From Bacillota bacterium (GTDB taxonomy: Bacteria > Bacillota > Desulfitobacteriia > Desulfitobacteriales > Desulfitobacteriaceae): a stretch of 21,159 nucleotides of DNA. Positions 15,299-21,159 of the stretch are shown here, piece by piece. Positions within the stretch are counted from its first letter, which is position 1, and each line of letters begins with the position of its first letter. The notes under the pieces were generated by a model. It was not told the DNA's origin and did not search any database. It worked only from the letters and a program-made list of their open reading frames with translations. The DNA lies in the NCBI GenBank assembly GCA_023390635.1, contig JAEWCM010000183.1, forward strand, positions 1 through 21,159, given 5' to 3'. Both the position numbers and the translations under genes were made by a program.

Positions 15299-15334
15299 AG
15301 GTGTCCTGCTGTCTTGACAGCAGGCACCCTTTTC
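15299..15334 (+). terminator. Hairpin with short T-run between dpaB and asd
   Basis: CCTGCTGTC (15305-15313) pairs with GACAGCAGG (15316-15324). GGTG (15300-15303) pairs with CACC (15325-15328) across one bulged T, and CTTTTC follows. It most simply ends the dpaAB transcript. If asd starts at the extended -10 just upstream, the same hairpin would sit at the 5' end of the asd mRNA. The gap before it (15188-15280) is AT-rich with no gene. Confidence 0.6.
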
Positions 15335-15365
15335 ACAAAGATGGTAGAAAGGAAGGAATTATATT

Positions 15366-16355
15366 ATGCCTAATGTAGCGATCGTAGGTGCGACAGGTGC
15401 AGTGGGACAAGAATTTTTAAAAATATTGGCAGAACGCAATTTTCCTGTAGATGAATTGAGATTATTGGCGACAAGCCGCTCAGCAGGTAAAAAGATAGGA
15501 TGGCAGGGGCGGGAACTGGAAGTCGGCGAAACCACCTATGAAAGCTTTAAGGGTATTGATATTGCTCTGTTTGCCGGAGGATCTTCCAGCACGGAATTTG
15601 CTTCGGCAGCGGTTGATTCGGGAGCAGTGGTCATTGATAACAGCAGCGCTTTTCGATTAAATGACGAAGTTCCTTTAGTCGTTCCAGAAGTAAATCCTGA
15701 AGATGTGCACTGGCACAAGGGGATCATTGCTAACCCTAATTGTTCTACCATTATCATGGCGGTGGCTCTGAAGCCGATTTTCGATCTGGCAGGGATTAAG
15801 AGAATTGTTGTATCCACTTATCAGGCTGTTTCGGGAGCCGGAAGAGACGGAATAGAGGAATTGGAAAGCCAGGTTAAGGCTTGGCATAATCACAATGAAA
15901 TGGAAAGCAAGGCATTTCCCTATCCCATTGCCTTTAACTTAATTCCCCGTATTGATGTTTTTCAAGAAGGGGATTATACAAAAGAAGAATGGAAAATGGT
16001 TAAAGAAACTCAGAAAATATTTCATAACCCGGAAATGGCAATTACGGCCACCACGGTCAGAGTCCCTGTGTTTCGCAGCCATTCCGAGTCGATTAATATA
16101 GAGACAGAAAAGAAAGTAACAGTTGCCGAAGTGAAGGAAGCCTTGAACAAAGGCGCGGGACTCATTGTTCAGGATGAACCGGCCCAGGATCGCTATCCTA
16201 TGCCACTTTACACCGCGGACTCGGATGAAGTGTACGTAGGAAGGATCAGGGAAGATTATTCTATTCCTTCCGGATTAAATCTATGGGTGACTGGTGATCA
16301 GATCAGAAAGGGAGCCGCTACAAATGCGGTACAAATTGCTGAATTACTGCTATAA
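15366..16355 (+). CDS. asd: Aspartate-semialdehyde dehydrogenase
   Basis: NADPH-dependent reduction of aspartyl phosphate to aspartate semialdehyde, the branch point for lysine/DAP, threonine and methionine. The 329-residue protein has the N-terminal Rossmann motif GATGAVG (8-14) and the catalytic cysteine in ANPNCST (Cys126). An STYQAVSGAG segment follows the catalytic domain, and a catalytic histidine lies in RSHSESI (His239). ATG 15366 follows AAAGGAAGG at about 9 bases. It stands between dpaB and the aspartate kinase gene, as in B. subtilis, and the substrates flow directly from kinase to dehydrogenase to DapA. Confidence 0.96.
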   Translation: MPNVAIVGATGAVGQEFLKILAERNFPVDELRLLATSRSAGKKIGWQGRELEVGETTYESFKGIDIALFAGGSSSTEFASAAVDSGAVVIDNSSAFRLNDEVPLVVPEVNPEDVHWHKGIIANPNCSTIIMAVALKPIFDLAGIKRIVVSTYQAVSGAGRDGIEELESQVKAWHNHNEMESKAFPYPIAFNLIPRIDVFQEGDYTKEEWKMVKETQKIFHNPEMAITATTVRVPVFRSHSESINIETEKKVTVAEVKEALNKGAGLIVQDEPAQDRYPMPLYTADSDEVYVGRIREDYSIPSGLNLWVTGDQIRKGAATNAVQIAELLL

Positions 16356-16356
16356 T
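16328..16356 (+). promoter_or_regulatory. Possible weak promoter for dapG
   Basis: A consensus TATAAT (16351-16356) overlaps the asd stop codon. With a 17-base spacer the -35 would be GGTACA (16328-16333), 3 of 6 matches. It may give extra transcription of dapG-dapA, but could equally be a chance feature of the stop-codon region. Confidence 0.25.
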
Positions 16357-16385
16357 TTATAGACAACAGAGGTGAAACAGAGGAG

Positions 16386-17681
16386 ATGATGAACTTAATG
16401 GAAGCGATAGAATCGATAGAGGCTGCAGAAGCGGAAGGATTAAAAATCTTAGTGCAAAAATTTGGCGGAACATCGGTAGCGACACCGGAACGGCGAGCTC
16501 ATGTAGCTAAAAAGGTGGCAGAAGCTGTTAGTAAAGGATACTCTCCCGTAGTGGTGGTTTCAGCCATTGGGCGGGCAGGCGATCCTTATGCTACTGATAC
16601 GTTTATTAATATGGTGAAAAACATTTATGCTGATTTGCCGAAAAGAGAACTTGATTTACTGATGAGCTGTGGGGAAGTGATTTCGGGAACAGTGATGACC
16701 AGTACTTTGCAAAGTCATGGCTTTGAAGCAGTGCTCTTAACTGGCGGGCAGTCAGGGATTATTACAAATGATAATTTTGGCGATGCCAGAATTGTAAGAA
16801 TTGAACCTAAGCCCATAATAGAACAGTTAAAAGCCGGCAAGGTTGTCGTGGTGACAGGGTTCCAGGGAATATCGGAAAACGGTCAGATTACAACTTTGGG
16901 AAGGGGAGGGAGCGATACCACTGCTTGTGCTCTGGGCGTGGCCTTAAATGCGGAGGCTATCGATATTTATACCGATGTAGAAGGTATCATGACTGCAGAT
17001 CCGCGTATTGTGGAAGATGCTCAAATCCTTGATACTGTAACCTATAATGAAATATGCCAGATGGCCCACCAGGGTGCGAAGGTGATTCATCCAAGGGCGG
17101 TGGAGATTGCGATGCAAAAAAATGTTCCCTTGCATATAAAGTGCGCTTTTACTGATGCGCCGGGAACGCTAGTTACGAATGTTCAGCCGGATATGGAGGC
17201 GGGGACGGATATTACGGGCGATCGGATGATTACAGGGATCGCCCATACTCCGGCAGTGACTCAGATTAAGGTCTCCAAGCAAGGGATAGAGGACATTGCG
17301 TTGGCAGATAAAAAAATCTTTAAATCAATGGCTTTAGCAGATATTAGCGTAGATTTTATCAGTGTCCAGCCGGAAGCGGCTCTTTATACCGTGCGTGATG
17401 AAGTAGCAGATAAAGCAGTACAGATTCTCCAGAATATGGGCTTTAATCCGGAAACTGAGCCAAGCTGTGCTAAGGTCTCCATAATTGGGGCAGGGATTGC
17501 GGGTCTGCCTGGAGTCATGGCAATGATGGTGGAAGCTTTGGCTGATGCAGGGGTAACCATCTTACAGTCTGCTGATTCTCATACCACGATTTGGGTGCTG
17601 GTGCACAAAGATGACATGGTTCCGGCAGTTAAGGCCTTGCATAAGAAATTTGGGCTTGGGTCCTCTGAACATATAAGTTAA
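16386..17681 (+). CDS. dapG: Aspartate kinase, DapG type
   Basis: Phosphorylates aspartate, the first step of the aspartate-family pathway. The 431-residue product has KFGGTSV (25-31), VSAIGRAGDPYATD, LLTGGQSGIIT and GRGGSDT (172-178), followed by TDVEGIMTADPR. Two C-terminal ACT domains begin near residue 285. Closest by eye is B. subtilis DapG, the DAP-inhibited isozyme; feedback by meso-DAP is inferred from that. Start: ATG 16386 is about 10 bases after AGAGGTG (16368-16374); ATG 16389 and 16398 are alternatives. Any of these leaves an acidic N-terminal extension of 15-20 residues before the kinase core that B. subtilis DapG lacks. Position between asd and dapA is conserved. Confidence 0.93.
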   Translation: MMNLMEAIESIEAAEAEGLKILVQKFGGTSVATPERRAHVAKKVAEAVSKGYSPVVVVSAIGRAGDPYATDTFINMVKNIYADLPKRELDLLMSCGEVISGTVMTSTLQSHGFEAVLLTGGQSGIITNDNFGDARIVRIEPKPIIEQLKAGKVVVVTGFQGISENGQITTLGRGGSDTTACALGVALNAEAIDIYTDVEGIMTADPRIVEDAQILDTVTYNEICQMAHQGAKVIHPRAVEIAMQKNVPLHIKCAFTDAPGTLVTNVQPDMEAGTDITGDRMITGIAHTPAVTQIKVSKQGIEDIALADKKIFKSMALADISVDFISVQPEAALYTVRDEVADKAVQILQNMGFNPETEPSCAKVSIIGAGIAGLPGVMAMMVEALADAGVTILQSADSHTTIWVLVHKDDMVPAVKALHKKFGLGSSEHIS

Positions 17682-17761
17682 TTCGGGAAAATCCTAGGAG
17701 CAGAGAGCTTGTTTAAGAAAGTGTATTACATTGATTAATAAGAGGAAGGGATGAGCGGAAA

Positions 17762-18646
17762 ATGAACTTGGGACGTATTTTAACAGCGATGGTTACACCA
17801 ATGAACTCTGCTTTGGAAGTGGACTTTAGTGCAAGTGAAGATTTAGCAAGATATTTGCTCGAACATGGTTCAGACGGAATTGTAGTCTGTGGCACAACAG
17901 GAGAGTCACCTACAGTAACAGCTGATGAAAAAATAGAACTTTTTACTCGGGTGAAAAAAGCAGTCGGTGAGCGGGGAACTGTGGTTGCCAATGTCGGGAC
18001 CAATTCTACTGAGGCTAGCATTGCCTTAGCAACAAGGGCAGAACAAACGAAAGTTGACGCCATTATGGCCGTCGTTCCTTACTATAATAAGCCTTCACAG
18101 GAAGGCCTTTATCAACATTTTAAGGCGATTGCTGAATCAACCAGCCTGCCGGTGATTCTATATAATGTGCCCAGCCGTACTGCAGGTAATATGCTGCCGG
18201 CTACCGTAAAACGTTTGGCAGAGATCCCAAATATTGTAGCAATCAAAGAAGCGAGCGGTTCGATGGATCAAGTCAGTGAGCTTAAGCGGATACTCCCCGC
18301 TGATTTCTTGGTCTACTCGGGAGATGATGCATCTACCTTGCCAATGCTGGCGTTAGGTTGTTCAGGTATTATCAGTGTAGCTGCCCATGTGGTTGGGGAT
18401 GAGATGAAAAAAATGATTGAGGCCTGGTTTGCTGGAGATTCAGCTACAGCCACCAAATGGCATCTCCATTTATATCCTATGTTCAAAGGGATCTTTATGA
18501 CGACGAATCCAGTCCCCATTAAGGCGATGGTAAATATGATCGGCTTGAATGCGGGAGGGGTTCGTTTGCCTTTAGTAGAGGCTAACGAAGAGGAGAAAAA
18601 ATACTTAACTGCTCTAATCACCCAGATAAAGGAAAATAGTTTGTAA
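17762..18646 (+). CDS. dapA: 4-hydroxy-tetrahydrodipicolinate synthase
   Basis: Condenses pyruvate with aspartate semialdehyde, making the compound used by both DapB and dipicolinate synthase. The 294-residue TIM barrel has CGTTGES (43-49), the catalytic tyrosine in LYNVPSRT (Tyr134), and the Schiff-base lysine in AIKEASG (Lys162). A GDD segment follows at about 186. All catalytic residues are present. The SD is AAGGG at 17746-17750, about 11 bases from ATG 17762, so initiation may be modest. It is last in the asd-dapG-dapA set and is followed by a strong terminator. Confidence 0.96.
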   Translation: MNLGRILTAMVTPMNSALEVDFSASEDLARYLLEHGSDGIVVCGTTGESPTVTADEKIELFTRVKKAVGERGTVVANVGTNSTEASIALATRAEQTKVDAIMAVVPYYNKPSQEGLYQHFKAIAESTSLPVILYNVPSRTAGNMLPATVKRLAEIPNIVAIKEASGSMDQVSELKRILPADFLVYSGDDASTLPMLALGCSGIISVAAHVVGDEMKKMIEAWFAGDSATATKWHLHLYPMFKGIFMTTNPVPIKAMVNMIGLNAGGVRLPLVEANEEEKKYLTALITQIKENSL

Positions 18647-18667
18647 AACACCAGGACAAAGAAATGC

Positions 18668-18704
18668 AACTCCGGCAAATTGGATTCTGCCGGAGTTTTT
18701 TATT
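18668..18704 (+). terminator. Intrinsic terminator after dapA
   Basis: AACTCCGGCA (18668-18677) pairs with TGCCGGAGTT (18688-18697) around a 10-base loop. A run of T follows (18696-18701, then ATT). It lies 22 bases after the dapA stop and closes the asd-dapG-dapA operon. Confidence 0.92.
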
Positions 18705-18785
18705 GTTTGGATTTACTTTTATTATACAATGATGGTGATTATTTCAAGAAATTTTAATAATTATTGCAGATTATATAAGTGAAAC

Positions 18786-18814
18786 TTGCATATATTATAT
18801 TTACAGGTTATAAT
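18786..18814 (+). promoter_or_regulatory. Sigma-A promoter upstream of the RNase J gene
   Basis: TTGCAT (18786-18791), a 17-base spacer, and a consensus TATAAT (18809-18814). The -35 keeps only the TTG. Predicted start near 18821, which leaves a leader of about 195 bases before the RNase J start codon. Confidence 0.65.
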
Positions 18815-18853
18815 AAAACTAATGTCATGCGTGCGGTAATTTAATAAATATTT

Positions 18854-18905
18854 CGAAATGCTCGAATACCAGGGTCGTTGTATTCGAATCGTGTTTCGTT
18901 TTTTT
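18854..18905 (+). terminator. Intrinsic terminator inside the RNase J leader (attenuator or sRNA end)
   Basis: A long stem: CGAAATGC (18854-18861) pairs with GTGTTTCG (18891-18898) including two wobbles. TCGAATAC (18862-18869) pairs with GTATTCGA (18880-18887). There is a 3-base bulge (18888-18890) and a 10-base loop, and seven T follow (18899-18905). It is 33 bases after the predicted start at 18821 and 110 bases before the RNase J start codon, so it should stop part or all of the transcription from that promoter. In the rest of the 368-base gap (18647-19014), 18906-19000 holds nothing I can name and no second clear promoter. Confidence 0.75.
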
Positions 18906-19014
18906 CTATATGTCTTTTTTGATCGGATGTCAGGAATTAAGGGTTTCAACAGAAAATCCGCTGAAAAAGGCAATTAGGTACTGCGGCTGAACTATTTATT
19001 GGAGGTGGAAATAT

Positions 19015-20679
19015 TTGACAAAAGAACACAAGGTACAAATTATTCCTTTAGGAGGTTTAGGTGAAATCGGCAAAAACATGACTGTCATTAAATATGACAA
19101 TCAAATGGTTTTAATTGATGCCGGCTTAGCCTTCCCTGAAGACGACATGTTGGGAATTGATGTAGTCATACCAGATTACTCTTATTTGATAGAAAACAAA
19201 GACATGCTGTTGGGAATCATCGTTACTCATGGTCATGAAGACCATATTGGAGCCCTTCCTTATGTACTTAAGGATTTAGATGTTCCTATTTTTGCGACCC
19301 GGCTGACATTGGGGCTTATTCAGTCAAAATTAAAGGAAACCAATTTAAACAGCATGAAGGCGACAGTGGTTAAATCCAGAGATGTAGTAAAATTAGGTGC
19401 TTTTAGAATTGAATTTGTTTCAGTCAGTCACAGTATTCCTGATGCGGTGGGAGTGGCAGTACACACTCCTCTGGGGACGATCATTCATACGGGAGATTTT
19501 AAGGTAGACCATACTCCTGTCTCCGGTGACGGATTGGACATTCAGAAATTCGCCGAATTGGGGGATGACGGGGTACTTTGTCTTTTATCCGATAGTACTA
19601 ATGTTGAAAGACCCGGTTACACCATGTCTGAACGTAAAGTTGGCCAAACATTTGAAGAAGCGTTTCGCAATGCAAAAGACCGCATTATTCTGGCTACATT
19701 TGCATCCAATGTTCATCGGATTCAACAGGCTATCACTGCAGCATACAATAGCAACCGGAAGGTAGCGGTAGTAGGTCGCAGCATGGTGAATGTAGTCAGC
19801 ATAGCTGCTGAATTAGGTTATTTGGATATCCCGGAAGGAACTCTCGTTGATGTAGATGAGGTGGTTACCTTACCTGGTAATCAAGCCTGCATTTTGACAA
19901 CAGGAAGTCAGGGAGAGCCGATGTCAGCTTTAACGAGGATGGCGATGAATGATCATCGGCGGGTTGAGATTCAGCCTGGAGATACGGTGATTTTCTCTGC
20001 TAATCCGATTCCTGGCAATGAAAAATCAGTGGCCAAAACGATTGATCAGCTTTTTAAGCAAGGAGCTAATGTAATTCATGACTCTGTATCGGGAATGCAT
20101 GTTTCCGGTCATGCCAGTCAGGAAGAGCTAAAATTGATGCTGAATATGGTCAAGCCTAAGTATTTTATGCCGGTTCACGGTGAATACCGGCATCTGATTA
20201 AGCATGCCCAGTTAGCGGAAATAGTTGGAATCCCCAGGGAAAATATTTTTGTCGCTGAAAATGGCAATATTATTGAATTTACCCGACAGGGAGCCAGTAT
20301 AGCTGGTAAAGTTAATGCCGGGAAAGTCCTGATTGATGGACTAGGTGTTGGTGATGTAGGAAATATTGTTCTGCGCGATCGGAAGCAGCTTTCTCAAGAC
20401 GGTATTTTGATTGTAGTCATGACGATCAGTCGTTCCAGCTCCTTAATTGTAGCCGGTCCTGATGTTGTGACACGCGGATTTGTCTATGTACGTGAGTCTG
20501 AGAATATGCTGGAAGAAGCAAAAGAAAAGGTTCGTCAGACCATGGCTCGCTGCCGTGAAAACAGAATCACCGAATGGGCAGCATTAAAAAGTCAGGTTAG
20601 GGATGCTTTAAGCAAGCACTTTTATGAAAAGACACGCCGTCGTCCAATGATTTTGCCTATTATTCAGGAAGTCGAATAA
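19015..20679 (+). CDS. rnjB: Ribonuclease J
   Basis: Metallo-beta-lactamase/beta-CASP ribonuclease with 5'-to-3' exonuclease and endonuclease activity in mRNA decay and rRNA maturation. The 554-residue protein has the full zinc motif H72-G-H74-E-D76-H77 plus His139, Asp161 and His388. The beta-CASP core includes DSTN, GSQGEPMSAL and HVSGHAS (362-368), and a C-terminal domain ends in RRRPMILPIIQEV. All metal ligands are present, so it should be active. The start is TTG 19015, 7 bases after GGAGGTG (19001-19007). Position after dapA corresponds to B. subtilis rnjB; since activity resembles J1, whether it is J1- or J2-like is not decided here. It has its own promoter, leader terminator and 3' terminator. 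Confidence 0.94.
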   Translation: MTKEHKVQIIPLGGLGEIGKNMTVIKYDNQMVLIDAGLAFPEDDMLGIDVVIPDYSYLIENKDMLLGIIVTHGHEDHIGALPYVLKDLDVPIFATRLTLGLIQSKLKETNLNSMKATVVKSRDVVKLGAFRIEFVSVSHSIPDAVGVAVHTPLGTIIHTGDFKVDHTPVSGDGLDIQKFAELGDDGVLCLLSDSTNVERPGYTMSERKVGQTFEEAFRNAKDRIILATFASNVHRIQQAITAAYNSNRKVAVVGRSMVNVVSIAAELGYLDIPEGTLVDVDEVVTLPGNQACILTTGSQGEPMSALTRMAMNDHRRVEIQPGDTVIFSANPIPGNEKSVAKTIDQLFKQGANVIHDSVSGMHVSGHASQEELKLMLNMVKPKYFMPVHGEYRHLIKHAQLAEIVGIPRENIFVAENGNIIEFTRQGASIAGKVNAGKVLIDGLGVGDVGNIVLRDRKQLSQDGILIVVMTISRSSSLIVAGPDVVTRGFVYVRESENMLEEAKEKVRQTMARCRENRITEWAALKSQVRDALSKHFYEKTRRRPMILPIIQEVE

Positions 20680-20710
20680 CCTTAATTCTTTTTCAATGGG
20701 CTAAAATGAA

Positions 20711-20757
20711 AGAAGGGCTGCAGCTGGAATTACCGGATGCAGCTCCTCTGCTTTTTA
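20711..20757 (+). terminator. Intrinsic terminator after the RNase J gene
   Basis: GGGCTGCA (20715-20722) pairs with TGCAGCTC (20738-20745, one wobble), and CTGG pairs with CCGG inside around a short loop. AGA/TCT extends the base across one mismatch. TTTTT follows at 20752-20756. It lies about 30 bases after the stop codon. Confidence 0.85.
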
Positions 20758-20809
20758 TTAGTAGCAGTTTAAAATTTTTCCTACGGGTTCTAAGTATATT
20801 AAAAATTGA

Positions 20810-20829
20810 TTTTACAAATAATTGTAAAA
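20810..20829 (+). repeat. Perfect 8-bp AT-rich inverted repeat
   Basis: TTTTACAA (20810-20817) and TTGTAAAA (20822-20829) are separated by ATAA. It lies about 80 bases upstream of the tRNA promoter. It could be a regulator-binding palindrome or simply an AT-rich coincidence, and I cannot assign a regulator. The surrounding stretch 20758-20907 contains no gene. Confidence 0.5.
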
Positions 20830-20907
20830 AGTCGGAGGCTTATCCGATAATTTCAAGCGTCGTCTGATGCCCAGAATGGGGTCTATAAAGAAAAAACGAG
20901 AAAGCTA

Positions 20908-20936
20908 TTGACAACTATGGGCCCCATGGATATACT
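20908..20936 (+). promoter_or_regulatory. Sigma-A promoter for the tRNA cluster
   Basis: Consensus TTGACA (20908-20913), 17-base spacer, TATACT (20931-20936, 5 of 6). The predicted start near 20943 is about 16 bases before the mature 5' end of tRNA-Glu, a typical arrangement for a strong stable-RNA promoter. Confidence 0.85.
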
Positions 20937-20958
20937 AAGAAATGTTCGCGTCAAAAAT

Positions 20959-21034
20959 GGCCCGTTGGTCAAGCGGCCTAAGACACCGCCCTTTCACGGC
21001 GGTAACACGGGTTCGAATCCCGTACGGGTCACCA
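20959..21034 (+). tRNA. tRNA-Glu (anticodon UUC)
   Basis: A 76-base cloverleaf including an encoded CCA. The acceptor arm GGCCCGT pairs with ACGGGTC (one G-U). The anticodon stem CCGCC/GGCGG carries loop CTTTCAC with anticodon TTC. The T arm is CGGG-TTCGAAT-CCCG. Discriminator is A at 21031 and CCA is 21032-21034. Confidence 0.96.
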
Positions 21035-21054
21035 AAGTAAAAGCGGAAAAGAGA

Positions 21055-21130
<76 letters not shown>

Positions 21131-21159
21131 AAGACGAACGACACCAATAGAAGCACGGC

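Noticed and set aside
15188..15365. Possible lysine riboswitch ahead of asd-dapG-dapA
   Set aside because: The region is AT-rich with a single hairpin and lacks the multi-helix core and conserved purine-rich segments of a lysine riboswitch. No other leader in the window fits either.

Overview
The window is an ordinary, densely packed chromosomal segment of an endospore-forming member of the Firmicutes. It most resembles Clostridia of the Desulfitobacterium/Dehalobacter/Desulfosporosinus type. Support for this comes from moderate GC with strong Shine-Dalgarno (SD) sites, some GTG/TTG starts, genes for dipicolinate synthase (dpaA/dpaB), a YlxY-type deacetylase, a DacF-type carboxypeptidase, RNase J, and a gene order close to the Bacillus subtilis infB-to-rnjB region. 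Genus assignment is inference. Every confident gene is on the + strand.

Layout. (1) 1-5344: translation and RNA-modification operon: infB (5' end cut off by the window), rbfA, nrnA, truB, ribF. The rbfA/nrnA and nrnA/truB junctions overlap, which suggests translational coupling. (2) 5368-8159: rpsO with its own sigma-A promoter, a structured leader and a strong terminator, then pnp. (3) 8184-11937: envelope, sporulation and housekeeping genes: ylxY (its SD is buried in a long hairpin), dacF (possible forespore promoter), an M16 peptidase (mlpA/ymxG type) and dut. (4) 11944-12693: a small unrecognised membrane protein and a YlmC/YmxH PRC-barrel protein. (5) 12690-18704: diaminopimelate/dipicolinate block: dapB, dpaA, dpaB, asd, dapG, dapA. 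Together these make aspartyl phosphate, aspartate semialdehyde, hydroxytetrahydrodipicolinate, then either DAP/lysine (DapB) or the spore compound dipicolinic acid (DpaAB). dpaA is preceded by a near-ideal sigma-K promoter, which separates the mother-cell branch from the vegetative branch. (6) 18786-20757: RNase J gene with a promoter, a long leader containing an intrinsic terminator, and a downstream terminator. (7) 20908-21130: tRNA-Glu(UUC) and tRNA-Val(UAC) behind a consensus sigma-A promoter; this cluster probably continues past the window.

I found no mobile element, CRISPR array, defence system or obviously new multi-gene system. The points of interest are regulatory: a hairpin that fully occludes the ylxY SD; promoter-hairpin-gene arrangements ahead of dapB, asd and the RNase J gene; a probable S15 autoregulatory leader; developmental promoters; and one small uncharacterised membrane protein. 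All promoter, hairpin and start-codon calls were made by eye and none was tested by folding or alignment software.
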